From the NCBI GenBank assembly GCA_025506515.1, contig CM046445.1:2196131-2260130 (forward strand): a stretch of 64,000 nucleotides of DNA. The letters run 5' to 3'. The position numbers and the translations under genes are program-made. Numbering within the stretch: position 1 is the stretch's first letter; each line of letters starts with the position of its first letter. The notes under the pieces were generated by a model. It searched no databases. It was not told the DNA's origin and worked only from the letters and a program-made list of their open reading frames with translations. Positions 1-13,100 of the stretch are shown here, piece by piece. The DNA comes from Flaveria trinervia (taxonomy: Eukaryota; Streptophyta; Magnoliopsida; Asterales; Asteraceae).

Positions 1-1790
1 GAGCCGAGTTGACCGAGCTTACCTAAGGTTGAGTTTGGTTTGTATAATCTAAAAGCGTTAAGAGTTGCTCCCTAATCTAGCTTGGCTTAGGAATAACTTT
101 TCAAACTCAAGCTTGATCTGTTTTTTTTTATAACTAATTTAACTATTTTTAAAGAAAATGTTGACTTTTTTTAAAAAAAGTATAGTAATACTATATTTAA
201 ATTAAAAAGAATAAAATACGCGATTTTATAGTGTAACTTGTTATTAAAGAATGATGTCGTATAAAAAAGCTATATGCATTTAAAAAAACTGAAGAAATTA
301 AAAAAATCAATAATTATAGACTATTTTTAGATCTATCCCTTTAGCTCCTCTACCAAATGTAATTATTTTATCTTTAATTTGAATCGTTATCACCTTTATC
401 GTTATTCACTTTTAATTAGCTTTGCATAGAAAACTTTATCTAATTATTATAAAATAGTTATTTAGTAAAATAAATAGAAGTTATATGAATAATAGGTTTT
501 TTAGATTTGTTTGTCTGGTTAACTCAATATATAATGTTCAGTTATAGCTTGATTAAACTTGGCTGAATTGATTTGTTTGCGAACTGAAAAGAAAAAACCA
601 ATAAGAAAACGACGGTTTGGTTTGATGGTTTTTTAAGAACCGAATTTTTTTGTTCGATTTCGGTTTTGCTTGTAACAGAAACCGAAAAAACCAAACCGAA
701 ACTATAGAACCGAACTTGTAAATTTAGAGGTGTATTCATACATATATAAACATGACTAGCTTATAAGTTATTTATTTAGTTTGTGCTATCTAAAATAAAC
801 ATATATTTAGGTTTCTAGAAAAATATTTTAATTTTTTTGATTGGTAGATTAAATGTTTTATTGAATTTTTTATTATTGAATTTTATTAATTGTAATTAAT
901 TTTAATGTTAAGTAATTTTAAGAATATATAGATTAAGTATAAAGATCAACAAAACGATGTAAGCCCAAAGTTTTAGCTTAAATTAATTACTCTAAACTAA
1001 TTTCGAAAAAAAATACCTTGAAGCTAAAAAACAAAAAGGAAAAAACCAAAGTGAAAATCAAAAACTACAAAAACCGAAACCGAACGGTTTTAAATACTTG
1101 AAAATTAAAATGTCGGTTTTTGGTTTGAAAAAAAATTTCACCCTCACTTTTTATACCACGCAACAAAAAGAATCTTCGACCCTCGCTTGAGTTTTAAAAG
1201 TAATACCTCCTTTGTTCATCATTCCACCAATCTCTATAATATTTGTCTTCTTTTCCTTGAAAATATTTCATACCTATAACATTAAACATCAGCTGAACTG
1301 TGAATCATCTAACTAAAAGCAAAGAACTTTGAGAGCAAAACTGTGAATCATAATAGCAATGGAACAAGTAAACAATAAAATCAAGCTTTGTGCACTTGAC
1401 GCGATATGTAACGGACCTATAAATCCAAAATCGGTGAAATGAAAGTAAAGATATATAAGCTCTGCAAAAGCCTAAGTTGTCATATTTTGCAATTCTTCCT
1501 CCTTTCAACATGCAAAAATGAGCTCAAAACATCAAAACAAGGCATATGACTTACCTGCATTAATAGCTTATTTCCATGAAAGAACAATGCTTTATGCCCA
1601 CTACTTATAATATCAAGTAACATTTTTGCATAAACAACATTAAAAATAAGGAATTTGACATTTTTAAACAATTACCTAGATCTTCTTGCAAACTAATGAG
1701 AGGACTGTTTCATGTCTATAAAAAACTTCCTTGCTCTTTCATTTGGTCCGTTTTTAACAATCTTATTTGTTTGAAGTGCAACGGCTATGA
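1..1790. other. AT-rich intergenic DNA, no gene seen
   Basis: No open reading frame in this stretch resembles a protein I recognise. It contains scattered CCGAACC/GGTTCGG-type tracts (about 540-720 and 1070-1130), which are common debris of non-autonomous DNA transposons in plants, but I could not define element ends. Confidence 0.5.
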
Positions 1791-1839
1791 ATTTCGTATT
1801 CATAACGGTTGGGCGTGGAGTGCTACGGCTATCCGCTGT

Positions 1840-2515
1840 TCATCGAATCAGATAACGGATTATTCGGATTTGAAAATTTTAGGACCCTATCCAAAATCCG
1901 ATCTAAAACAATGATTTTTCTATAAAATCCAAATTTATCGGAATTCAATTTGGATTGGATTCGGATTGGATTCGGATATATCCGAATAATCTGAATTAAC
2001 CAAATAACAATTTGTTTCTATTTTTTGTTTCTTTTTTTTTGCTAATTTTTATTCTTAACATTTTATAAGTTGGAAGTCACAATAAAAGTTATAAAACTAA
2101 AAAATAATATTTGACTTGTATGTAAATTCAAAATTAAAACATAATAGGTAATTGTATATAACCCAAAAATTACAAACTCTAATTTAAAACAATGGTCGAT
2201 TGTTACAAAATTATTTAGGATTATGACTAAAATGTGTAAATATTCTTGTGTATTGATTTGAAAACATAATAGATAGTTGAGTAATGAGTATTGGACTAGA
2301 AATATAATTGAAGTCTTATTCGGATTATTCGGATATCAGAATAATCCAAATAAAAATTGTGATATCCAAAATCCAAATAAGAAATTTGGATTCAGATGAG
2401 ATCCGATCCGAATATCCGAATAAGGATTCAGATCAATTTATTTAGATTCGGATACGGATGAGATTTTGGATATTTTCGAATATCGGATTTTTTGAACATC
2501 CCTACATGCCACGTT
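1840..2515. repeat. Repeat region built of ATTCGGAT/ATCCGAAT motifs
   Basis: Dozens of copies in both orientations of short motifs such as ATTCGGAT, ATATCCGAAT and GGATTCGGAT cluster near 1855-1990 and 2310-2500, with an AT-rich centre. Clustered subterminal motifs in both orientations are typical of hAT-like non-autonomous elements. The same motif family recurs at 60655-60966 inside a copia element, which supports a mobile family. No clean terminal inverted repeats or target duplication were identified. Confidence 0.45.
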
Positions 2516-2639
2516 TAATCTTTCTAACAATGATTTGTGTTGTATTTACTTATTTTTACCCGTAGACCAAGCGTGACATTTACTTACTTTTTTTAATTAA
2601 AGAATCCGAACGCATAATGTACAAACATCATATGCATCT

Positions 2640-3195
2640 CTACAATCCTCAATTAGGCATGTAAATGAACTGAATGTTCATGAACCGTTCGACAGGAAGT
2701 TCATTTATGTTTGTTTATTTAGTAAATGAATGAACATGAACACGATTTTTGTGTTCGTTTAGTTAAACGAACAAACACGAACACATGTTTTGTTTGTTTG
2801 TTTACGTTCATGAACGTTCGTTTATGTTCATTCATGTATGTTCTTTTATGTTTTTTATTTACGTTCGTTTATTTATATATATATTAATATATTAATAAAA
2901 GAGTATTATGTGTTAAGATCTGAAACATAAATGTTTCATGTTATACTAAAAACCTATAAGTTTATTGAGATATCAATTTCCACTAATACACCTAAAAGTT
3001 TCAAAATAGTCATTTGACATTGTTTTTTGTGTGTGTTTAATTATGTTTGTTTATTATTGTTCATTTGTGTTCGTTTATGTTCGTGAAACGTTCATTTAGC
3101 TTTTTAACGAACGAAAAGAAACGAACACGAATATTTTTATTTTTTTAATAAACAAACATGAATAAAAAATCATGTTCAATTATGTATTCGTGTCA
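2640..3195. repeat. Repeat region built of GTTCGTTTATGTTC motifs
   Basis: The stretch is packed with alternating GTTCGTTTA and TAAACGAAC-type motifs (GAACAAACACGAACA and its complement) at both ends around a central AT-rich segment near 2870-3000. This is the arrangement of a non-autonomous DNA transposon with subterminal repeats. It ends about 200 bp upstream of the SDHAF2 start codon, so it may lie in that gene's promoter region. Element boundaries are not certain. Confidence 0.45.
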
Positions 3196-3400
3196 GGTAA
3201 AAATTAAATGAAATAACACCAAATGTTGCGTCATTTGGGGGTCACACACGGCCACAAAATCGCCACGGTGCGTTGCGTCGGTTCACAAAACCACCACCTT
3301 CACACCACCTCTCGAATCTCTGAAATCAAACACATAAAACAAACCCTAATTTCATAACTCACACTCAATTACATCACAATTCACAAGAAGAAAGCAAATC

Positions 3401-5790
3401 ATGGCGAATTTAAGGAAAACTGTATTATATGCCCTTTCACGCTATGTTACTTCAACGGCAGCTCCGCCGCGGCTCCACGGCGTCGCATCGGCGAACGAAA
3501 TCGTCCGGCATCGATCAGTATACAGGTTGATTGTTGAACAGATCGAGGTTATGAATTCTGTATGTGTATGTGTGTGTGTTTGGTGTGATTTTGTTCGTTG
3601 ATTGATGTTTGTGTGTGGTTTTCGCTTTTCATTCAGGTCGTCTGTTGGTTCGTTTTCTCGTTTCTGTTCTTCGAGTAATGGTGTTGAATTGAGGGATATT
3701 GATTTGTCTGATGAAGAAAGCAAGAGGAGATTGGTGAATAGGTTTGTTTTTCATCTGTATATTGTGAGTTGTGCAGTGTATAGGTCCGGTTAGTTCGGTT
3801 TTAAGGAATGAACATATCAAACCAGTAGGGTTGGATCGTCGGTTTTCCGGTTCGGTGTTTTAACGGTTCGGTTTTGGTGGTTTGAACTATAGTTTTCTCT
3901 AAGATCATTAGTTTGCATTAGACTTTTAAAATGCTAAGATTAATTAGTTTGCATTAGAACTTTTAAAATGCTAAGATTAATTAGTTTGCACTAGAACTTT
4001 TAAATGTTAAGATTAATTAGTTTGCATTAGAACTTTTAAAATGCTAAAGATCATTAGTATGTATTAGAACTTTTTAAAATGGTTAAGATAAGTTCAAACC
4101 GAGAAAACTGAACTGTTTGGAGTTTAAAACAGGGCAAACCGGGCTACTTGCTTGGTTTTGGAAATGGTTTTTTAACAGCCTTGGTTTTCATAAGTGTGAT
4201 TAGCATGATTGTTGATGAATTTATGGTTACTATATACTGATATTTGTAAATTGCATAGATTGGTGTATAGGAGTAAACAAGGGGGTTTCTTGAGTTGGAC
4301 TTAGTTTTGGGAAGTTGGGTGGAGAATCACATTGGATCTTGGATGAGAAAGGGATTAGAGCTCTTGTTGATGTCCTTAACCTTGTAAGTTTTGCAAATAT
4401 TATTTTTTTTGTTGTTAGATTAAGCTGTTGCTGATACATATGTACACACATATAACTTGTGTTTGATACAGAACAACTTTTAAGTTTTAAGTAGAGGATG
4501 ATGAGAGATAAATAAGCACTTATACGTGCGGGTGGGAAATTCTAACTAAACACTATACAAGCCTGACATGAAATTCGTGTGTTTGGGACTTGCGTTTAGT
4601 TTAAATGGGTTCGGGTCATTTTTGGGTTGAACCTTATAACACATTCAGCTAGCTAAACAGGTCATGTTTGGTCTTCCGGTTGAAATGTTTAACCTGATTA
4701 TTTTTAAAGAAATGTCTTTTATGTCATAAATTAGACTCCTTGGGTGTTTTATGTCAATTTTTTCTGAAAAGGAAAAAATGAGTATCAAGTTATACAGTTT
4801 GAACGTAGTTTCTTATACATTTGTACTCTTGGTCTTAAATTTGTAAACTTAAAGTATTAGTATGCAAGAAAATAAAATAAAATAAAATAAAATAAAATAA
4901 AATGTCAGGTTAAATGGCTATATAAGGTTGCATAACCATCATAACTGTCTTATATATCATAGTTTAAGCAATATCTGCATGTTTTTACTTGATTTTGTGT
5001 TGAATGAAGTCCTTCTATCTCTATTAATATGTGTATGTATGTATATTACTTTTGCAGTTTTGCACGATGGAATATCTAATGAGTTGAAACATTGCCTTCT
5101 TTCAAAATTAGTCAAAACTTTTATCTAAATGTTCTTTTAACTCACTAGAATGTACCATTCATTTTGTTAACAATATATATGCAACATATATCTACCATAT
5201 AATGCAACAAATTGCACAAGCCTATCCACATGTCATCAAGGGTTTCTTCAGGTTAGAAAGTGATTAATGATTATCTGACTAGTGTGTTTCAAATCACATA
5301 TGATCAATTTCTACTGTTGGGGTACAGTGAAATTGAATTCGATTATTTGATTTTTTACGGGTCAAATAATTAGGGATGGCAAAATGACATGAACATGATG
5401 GGATAACCAAAATATTCGGGACGGGCCTTCTAAAATGGGTAAATGAACTACTATCCAGATTTTTTCATATTACTTTTACTACCTGCAGGAAAATCCAGAT
5501 TTATGGAAATGGCTAACGGGTCAAGAACAACCACCCGAAGCAATCAACACGAATCCTGTGAGTTACACATCAACCGAACGTGATATATAAGTAAACATGA
5601 AATGTATCGTTTTACCCCTTATTAATGCTGTTTTGTATGATCAGGTATTCACCGAGGTGCGTAATAAGGTATGTACAACCTCGACAACTATGCTTCTCAA
5701 CAGACACGGGCCACACCCGGGCAACCATGGGTCAGAGGATGGGATGATTTCAAAAAAGGTCGTGATAGCCCGATTGTCGGAAATCAGTAA
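3401..5790 (+). CDS. SDHAF2: Mitochondrial succinate dehydrogenase assembly factor 2 (SDH5/SdhE family), frame broken by three 1-base losses
   Basis: SDHAF2 promotes covalent FAD attachment to the SDH flavoprotein subunit in the mitochondrial matrix, before complex II is assembled. Five coding exons with GT-AG borders are visible: 3401-3525, 3637-3741, 4259-4383, 5489-5557 and 5645-5790. Exon 1 encodes an Arg/Ser/Ala-rich, acid-poor N-terminus typical of a mitochondrial presequence. Exon 2 ends SDEESKRRLVNR, exon 3 encodes LVYRSKQGGFL and then LDLVLGSWVENHIGS, exon 4 encodes ENPDLWKWLTGQEQPPEAIN, and exon 5 ends WDDFKKGRDSPIVGNQ-stop. These are hallmark SDHAF2 blocks; the total of about 190 residues fits the family. 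The reading frame needs one extra base near 4292, near 4340 and near 5670. Each lies at a mono- or dinucleotide run where a single base appears dropped, while all splice sites and the stop are intact. I infer sequencing error more readily than pseudogenisation. Confidence 0.88.
3901..4084. repeat. Five-unit minisatellite in SDHAF2 intron 2
   Basis: Five consecutive units of 35-39 bp, starting at about 3901, 3936, 3973, 4009 and 4046, share the core AAGATTAATTAGTTTGCATT followed by AGAACTTTTAAAATGCT. They differ by a few substitutions and 1-base indels. The array lies wholly within intron 2, so copy-number changes should not alter the protein. Confidence 0.9.
4870..4903. repeat. (AAAAT)n microsatellite in SDHAF2 intron 3
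   Basis: About seven head-to-tail AAAAT/AATAA units interrupt intron 3 of the SDHAF2 gene. Simple sequence repeat with no further function visible. Confidence 0.95.
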
Positions 5791-6512
5791 TCATTATACA
5801 ACTCTGTTTACTTGTAAGCTTACTCTACATGTTTAAAACACCAAGAATAAAGCTGTTATAATATAAAATAGCGTAAGGGTTTTGAGGTCTCAATAATGTA
5901 TTTTTATTACTAGTTAACAAGATTGTTGTATTTAAACGTCAGTATGATCAGTCAGGTTGAAAAACATGTTAAAATGGCCTGGCGGGGTTAGGTCGGGTTG
6001 ATTCATTATACGATTGCTATATTTGTGTAAAAGTAAATTTTATAATAACTTTTTCTAATGGCAAACCTATGTTACTTTTAAATTGAATCATAAGCTATTA
6101 TATATGAGGTTTGAATATGAGTTTATTTAAAGGACTTTACATCTACCACTAGGCAAATGTTTTTAAATAAACTTTATGCTATATAAGAAAGTTCATTGCC
6201 CGATACTGTATGCTATTCTTTTTTATCTATTTGAAACAGAATATCGAGCAACCGTTACAACTATTTAGTTTGGTTGGTTTTAAATGTTTTAGTTTGATTT
6301 AGATCTTCTTTTTTATCAGTTTGAAAGAGAATATTGAACAACTGTTACCGCTATTAACCATTAAATTGGCCGAAAATAATGTTAATCGAGCTTTGAGCCT
6401 CTACATTGAACATTTGATTATAAGTGGATCTTAAAGAATACTTGCATAAAGTGTAGGGACTCGAGTGGTACTTGATTAATCAAGGGGAAGAAAGATGTAA
6501 ACAAAATGTTAA
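5791..6512. other. Spacer between SDHAF2 and the Helitron
   Basis: This holds the SDHAF2 3' UTR and downstream DNA. No second gene is visible. A degenerate direct repeat is present (about 6210-6270 and 6303-6357, each with TTTTTTATC followed by GAATATYGARCAAC), as is a GGTCGGGTTG-type transposon remnant near 5980-6000. Confidence 0.5.
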
Positions 6513-6551
6513 CTAGCTGAAATTTCTTCACGCGCGTTGCGCATGTGGTGG
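6513..6551 (-). other. Helitron 3' terminus: hairpin plus CTAG
   Basis: On the minus strand a palindromic stretch, CACATGCGCAACGCGCGTG, forms a GC-rich stem with a 2-nt bulge. It is followed about 13 nt later by CAGCTAG and then a host T. The hairpin is the known rolling-circle terminator of Helitrons. On the plus strand the end lies at the CTAG of 6513-6516. Confidence 0.8.
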
Positions 6552-7840
6552 ACAAGACAAACCATGGCTCAAATAAACCATTATAACGTTATGTGTGTTG
6601 CTGAAAAACATGTTACGGCAAAGGTGTCCAAACAGAACCACAGCGGCCGATAGGGCCATACCAAAAAGAATCAAGACTAATACTCCATAATATCCAACTT
6701 GCTTTCTACTACAACTCATTAGATGTATAGGAGATGACTAAAAAACAGAATAACCAAAACCTTCATTTGCGGTTCATCTTTACTCCTCCAATACCTAACA
6801 AATACCATCTCATTGTACCAAAGCCAAATAACCGTATCATGCAAGGAAACAAAAATCCACACATATGCAAACATAATCTAAGCTGACACATGTTGACACA
6901 ATATCAACCGAAACCATTAAACCGTGTCAATCAGATGGTAGCATCATCATCATTGACCAAATATACCGACACCATGTAACACATAACCGTGACCATCATC
7001 GTGCCATACCGTCTCCAAATCGGGTTATCCCCATCATCATCGACGTAAGATCTTAGATGAAACGAACCCCATCATTATTGATATCCATCATTGATATCCA
7101 ACATCGACTTAGGATTTTGACCCAGAACAGAACACCCTTTCGCGGCGGTGGACACAATAGCTCCTCCGTCGGGCAACCGAATTGCAGGAGGCAGTGCTAA
7201 ACAGAGGCGTGCCACCATCTAACAAGTGGCCCAAACACGGAGGTACACGATGGCGGTCTTAGTAGTAGATCAGGAGCAAATCCCTAGGCATGTAACATGC
7301 AACAAACATGAAGAAGTCAAGCGACAGCGGCCGATAGGCCCAACCATTGTCGCCATAACCAAAACACGACTGATTTCTCCAAGCCATTGCCTGTGTCAAT
7401 ACTTGATTTCAGCAAGGTATAAAATGTTAATCAAGAAGAAATGAGATTCACCAATAAGTTGGGCAACATATGCTACTAACTCTTGTCCTATGTGTGGTGT
7501 AAGCCTACTATCATTCCAACGATCAAACAATTTCAATTAGTGATTTACTACATCAAATAAAACTTGAATCTAATATAAAGTTTTTGAATATGTGATGTTT
7601 GAATAAGCGAATCACTAAATAAGAATTCAAATCAAATCTCTAGAACAGGATCTTGGATTCGAGAGCACAACCTCTACACCAAAAACATCTTCTTCCCGCC
7701 CACCACTTTCATTGCCTCCAAACCAAAATCCTTCCTTTTGTCACTTCCCAATTTCCTATCTGAAGACTTGAACAAAATAAGAATATAAATTGTCTAATAG
7801 CAGTCAAAATTAGTATCAATAGAATATAAATTGTCTAATG
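6552..7840. other. Non-coding 3' region of the Helitron
   Basis: No conserved coding sequence is recognised between the Helitron 3' end and the RPA-like gene. A partial direct repeat with the core AGCGGCCGATAGG occurs near 6642-6654 and 7328-7341, so part of this region may be an internal duplication. The rest is undistinguished. Confidence 0.5.
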
Positions 7841-9940
7841 TTATTTCTTACCTTCTTCGTGGAAAAGTGGTCGTTTAGTTGATGAACTTGGTTCGATTCT
7901 GTGTACTGATTTGAATGATGACGGTGTTGTTGGTGCAGGTGTGGTTGCTGTCGTTGCATTTTCTGTATGTATATCAACCTTGTTAACGGTGCAACGTAGC
8001 ATTTCTACCTTGTTGTTTTTATGTGCCTGAATATGAAATAACACTTGTTTGTTTATGATTTTGCACAGGGTGATGTCTGGATTGGGTGTTGTCAGCATGT
8101 CTGGGCATGTCATTCCAGCAAGGTTTGCAGATGGTTCGTTGTAGATCAAGACAGGGATGCTTCCTGTATTGTCGGAAATTGTAGCAGTGATTCGGTATTT
8201 GCAATGAGTTTTTGTGTTAATTTTTTGTTTTCTTATAAAAAAAGTGATGGTAGAAGACGTACATCTCGGTTGGAATGCTGATGTTTCCATGCATTGAACA
8301 GAACCATGCATCTCCGACTTTCATAAGAGACTGATCACATTTTGGACAGCCTATGCAATGCCACTCTCTATCCATTTGTATCTCGGTTATTGCTGCTTTC
8401 AGGGTGAAGTTATGTCCCTGGAGTTATGGCGGTAGTTCATTCATATATTCGAAGGATGGAGAATGAATTTGTGAAATGTTGTTAGGAAGGAACTTTGATA
8501 TTACCTTAAGTTCTCTTGGTTCCTTTGCCTGTAGTTGTGATATAGTGATATCAGTCTCTTGAGATCTTTGTTCCTGGACTTTTTTTTCGTATTGTGTTCC
8601 TCCACTGTTTATATCGTCTCTAACCAGTCAACGCTGTAAAAGTAGAAACTTTGTGCGTCAGTTTATGTACGTATAGAGAGTTTTTTTCCTTTTTTTGTTT
8701 CTTACATGTTCAAAAGGAGGCGGTTTTCTGGTGTTATGGGTTGACGTATACATGGGTTGTGTTTGTTGATTGAAGTTGAAGTCTACCTGTTTTTAAAGCA
8801 GTTGTTAGAGATGTGTTTTTTATGTCTTATGTTTTGACTATATTTTTTTAGCCATGAAATCGGTAAGTCTCAAGGCTGTTAATGCAAGTATTGTAGGTTG
8901 TGCTGATGACTCAATTGCAACTCTTGAGAGTCTGGTTGATGATGATGCTATTTCCTCCCATAGTCTGATGGTCACTTCTTCATTGCTGCAGGTTTTCATA
9001 TTAGTATATGTCAAAAAAAACATCCCATTAACATCTTTATTGTATGGTAAAGATTTGTGGATTGTAAAAATAATTATGTTCGTTATTTTTCACCTGCAAT
9101 CTCTCAAAGTTATTACGACATATGGCTTTCCATTGTTTGTAGTCTTGTCCTGCATATGTTGTAGAATGCCAATATAATCTGCACAAAGATATCAGATATC
9201 ATAGAGTTCATTCTTATGGTAAAAGATAAAATTGAAGCTGCAATTACCTAAGATTACTCTGTTCTGTGCTTGACTTGAATCCTTAGTTTTACTGTGTAAC
9301 GCCTCAAGCCTTTCTCAACTTATAAATTCAAAATATTGATGTGGAAGTTCAGGTGTGTCTAGTATAGGAGTGAAGATAGATGTTGACCCTATCCGCATGT
9401 AAGTCGGATGCAATAGGGTAGATGTATACCTATCAGGTTCGGTACATGCGTATCCATTGATTCTGTAGCATTTATGAAGCTGCAGCTTTGAAGCAACTGT
9501 TCTTTGGTCTCTTCCTTTTGCCATAGCCTGAATGCCCATGCCCTGTTGTACCAACAATTGGTATGTGGAGGTTAAGTGTTTTTTTAGGAGTTGTTACTCA
9601 CTTATTAAAACTGTGCCTTCGAATATAAGAGCTATTACACACTTATTGAAATTGTATTTGAATCTTTTTTAGTGATTAATCTGTATAAAATATTACATGG
9701 TTATGTTTTTATGTAATTGAGAGGTTTGGTTAGGTGTATGTGTGAATAGAATCTTCAGACTTGTAGTTGTGAAATTTATTTTCTCTAGTTCAGGGGTACC
9801 TCTTTGTCAACAAACACGTAGCAGATCTCATTGTCGCGGAACGCAGGTTTCCAACAACGTACAACACGAATCTCAAGTTCTGGCGCTTGACCACCTGGTC
9901 TAAGTGCTAAAACGTCGGTGTCCTCCACTGGCAGTTACCT
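7841..9940 (-). pseudogene. Helitron-encoded RPA70-like single-strand DNA-binding protein gene
   Basis: Successive minus-strand blocks read as a replication protein A large-subunit-like protein split by introns. About 9940-9800 encodes ELEIRVVRCWKPAFRDNE (N-terminal OB fold, DUF223-like). About 9542-9320 encodes GMGIQAMAKGRDQRTVAS and YRINGYACTEPDRY. About 8985-8853 encodes NEEVTIRLWEEIASSS and PTILALTALRLTDFM. About 8590-8504 encodes ETDITISQLQAKEPREL. About 8417-8263 encodes WHCIGCPKCDQSLMKVGDAW, a CxxC zinc ribbon followed by CSMHG. 8229-7841 encodes YRITATISDNTGSIPVLIYN, the C-terminal OB fold. In cells RPA coats single-stranded DNA; here it presumably assists rolling-circle transposition. 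Gene start and one junction (about 8230-8262) are unresolved, and the copy lies in a decayed element. Confidence 0.72.
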
Positions 9941-10121
9941 ATATCGGATGCAAAACTTAACAATTAGTCATATAATAATAAAGGATTATTACAGCATAGC
10001 ATGCTAACTCGTCTATCATAAACAAAAAGAGAATAGCGAATGTAGGTTTGAGGCAGACCTGTTTTTTTACCTCATCTAACAGTTCAGTATAAACAATGTT
10101 TAAAGTCTATTATCACTGTTA

Positions 10122-13100
10122 TTAAGACTTTTTTGTCAAAATTTTCACAGAATTAGGGGTAGTAGCCCTTGAAAGTGCAACATAAAGTTAGCCATGACCA
10201 AAAATTGATTCAGGTACGTAGATTCCAATTTTATTCAAACTTTGACCTTGACTTGTATTAATTGTCATGGCATAACACACTCTTACTGGGAATTGTCTTC
10301 TTGTAAAAACAAACGGTAACTCCTTTGTGTTATGAACAAAGTTAATCCTTGGAATATAAACCCTAGTGCCAACTGACGTACCTGTTATTATGTGGGCCTC
10401 TATAACACGTGGTAATAACTGAGAAAGTAACAACCTAGTGATGTTACACAAACCATTTTTTTATCTATATTGCGAATTAACATAATGGGGGTATTCTTTT
10501 TCAGCTTGACATAGTGTTTTGGAATGCCATTAAAATTTAATATATTTGGATATTCAATAGGATACATCATGTCAATATCACCAGCATTTGCAGAATACGG
10601 GACCATTGAATCTGTACTTAGATAAGAAACATAATCGCCCGGTGATAAGTTCAAAACAATATCATTTATCTCATCAACGGTCTCGTTCTTTGGACATATA
10701 AGTGTACGTTCTGCCAGTGTTGTTGCTGTCGAATTCAAAAGACTGTTGTCGTCATACACGAACCTAATAAGGTCACATAAGGCTAAATCACCATCTTCAA
10801 TTACCATAGCAGTAGGAACTTGAATAACTTTGGTATCTGGTTGCCTTTGGACTACTGGTTCACCTTCCTCACCATCTCCAATTCTCAATAACCATTCGGT
10901 AAACGCCTGAGTGTCAGTCTGTGATGACGTATTTGAACATGATGTTGCAATCCTAAGATTTGTAGAAAGGATATGTATAACAAAATACTTCCAAAGATAT
11001 GATCTTGGAAGACAGGAAGCTATGATATCCTCTTTTGTAGATTTTGGTTTAACTGGAACGGTTTGTCTAAAATCACCTCCTAACAACACAGATTTGCCAC
11101 CAAAAGGCACGTTGATTTTACCCGTCAAATCCTTCAAGGTTTTGTCTAGCGACTCGAAACACCTACGATCACTCATCGGCGCCTCATCCCAAACGATTAA
11201 TGTGGTCTCCAAGAGAAGTTTGGATAGGTTTGTATTCTTTTTGATATGACACATTGACTCATCATTCAATTCAAGTGGTATTTTAAACCTTGAATGTGCA
11301 GTTCGACCAGACGGTAATAATAGTGATGCTATTCCTGATGCCGCTACCGCCAAAACAATATGACCAGTTGATCTTAGCGCAGATATAATTGTCTTCCACA
11401 GATAGGTTTTACCAGAACCACCATGACCATATACAAACAGTAAAACTTGTGATGAGTTGTCGAAGCTAGATATAACATGATCATAGGCTGCCTTTTGTTC
11501 TGGTTGAAGACTTGCCTTCAATGACAAATGTTCACGGTGTAAAGCCTCCCTGTCATAACTCTTTTCTTCAAGTAACAATACGTTCCTTAGAGCAGACATC
11601 GCACTCTCGGATGCAATGGCAACCCAAAATCCGATAAAGACTTTGGGCTACTGTTAGAATTCAATAGCAGTTCAAGCTCATATAGGACAAACTATTTTAG
11701 ATATGAATCATTGACTGGCCTGTTTGAATGGCGAAGCGTAACATCAATGTTATAAGCTAAATCATCTGACATACTTTTCCAGGTGGTTTCCCATAATGTA
11801 GTCGGCCTCGATACGTTACAGTACAACAGTATGTGAACAAATAGTAATCTAAGTTGTGCGGATGTTGCCCACTCAGATGCTTCGGTGATAGTACCTAACC
11901 ATTCTTTATCATCCCCTATTAAGCCCAATTTCTCACATGCCTGTCTAAAAGTTGGAAACACCTGACCACTAACAGTACGTATATCTGAAAACAAACAACA
12001 CCCGCTTTGATAACCAAGTAGCACTCTTAAATAAAAGAGCTCTCCAGATGTGGGATGGATGTACACAAGCCTTCCAACAACAGGTGTTCGCTTAGATGTT
12101 CTTTTAATCCATGATTTTGAACACACGTCCCATCTATATTTTGAAAGATAATCAAGGTAGCGAAGATTCAATCTAGTGTTTGAAACCATCGGCTGCAATT
12201 CTTTTTCAGCAACATTGTTGGCCAACCACTCGGTAAGAGTAGTTTTGGATGCATTTTCATTGCTGACAATGTCTACCAAATGCTGTAATTGTCGGAACGT
12301 AAGGTTCTGTTTACCTTCTAAGTGCACCGCTAAGATCTGAACAGGTGGATTTCGGTGATGGATAGGGAATGCAAAGATCCGCCACGTAGCCTCATGAGGA
12401 CATACAAACCGTCCGTCAAGATAGTTTTTATCTCATCAATAACCTCTGGTGTATCTTGTGTACTACCTTCAAAATCATCATTATTTTTCGTCAATGCAAA
12501 CCGGATTCTATCCACACCTTTCGAGATGTATTTGAAAAGATACTTGATAAGCATACTCCAGCCGTAATATTCAACATTAATATGTGCATCAAAATGCAGA
12601 AGCAATTTCTTGTTATACGGAACAACAAATCCATTATCCAAGGGTACACCACGCTTCAAACATTGGCGGTTATCCTTACGTCTTCTATAATGGATGTAAC
12701 CACCGGTTTCAATACGGGTTTGTAATTCATAGCCCTTAGGATACAATTTTGAGCAGACACTGTCCTTCATACAGGGTGAACTCAACCTTCCCAATCCACA
12801 TGGCTCGTGCAGCATAAAAGTTGTTACAATCCTATGTAGTGCGGCGTCTGTAATTGGATCAGGTAGTTCAACAGTTATATAACGGTCTACATCTTCTGCA
12901 TTGCGGATACGAAAAGGTTCTGTAACCCATATTAGTGTGTGACAATGATGAAAACCTCTTTTTTGGAATTCAATTGTGTAGAGTTCTGAGATAGAAAATA
13001 AATTCTGATTCAAAACAAACAACATTTTACTTGTGTAGGACATTTGAGAATTGGAAATAAAATAGCATAGATTAATAGTACCTGCAGCCACATCCCTGAA

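Noticed and set aside
8045..9177. Plus-strand open frames of 78 and 107 codons opposite the RPA-like gene
   Set aside because: They are shadows of minus-strand exons that match RPA motifs; no domain on the plus strand.
10911..11249. 112-codon plus-strand open frame in the Helitron
   Set aside because: Shadow of the Pif1-like helicase on the minus strand, where Walker motifs are clear.
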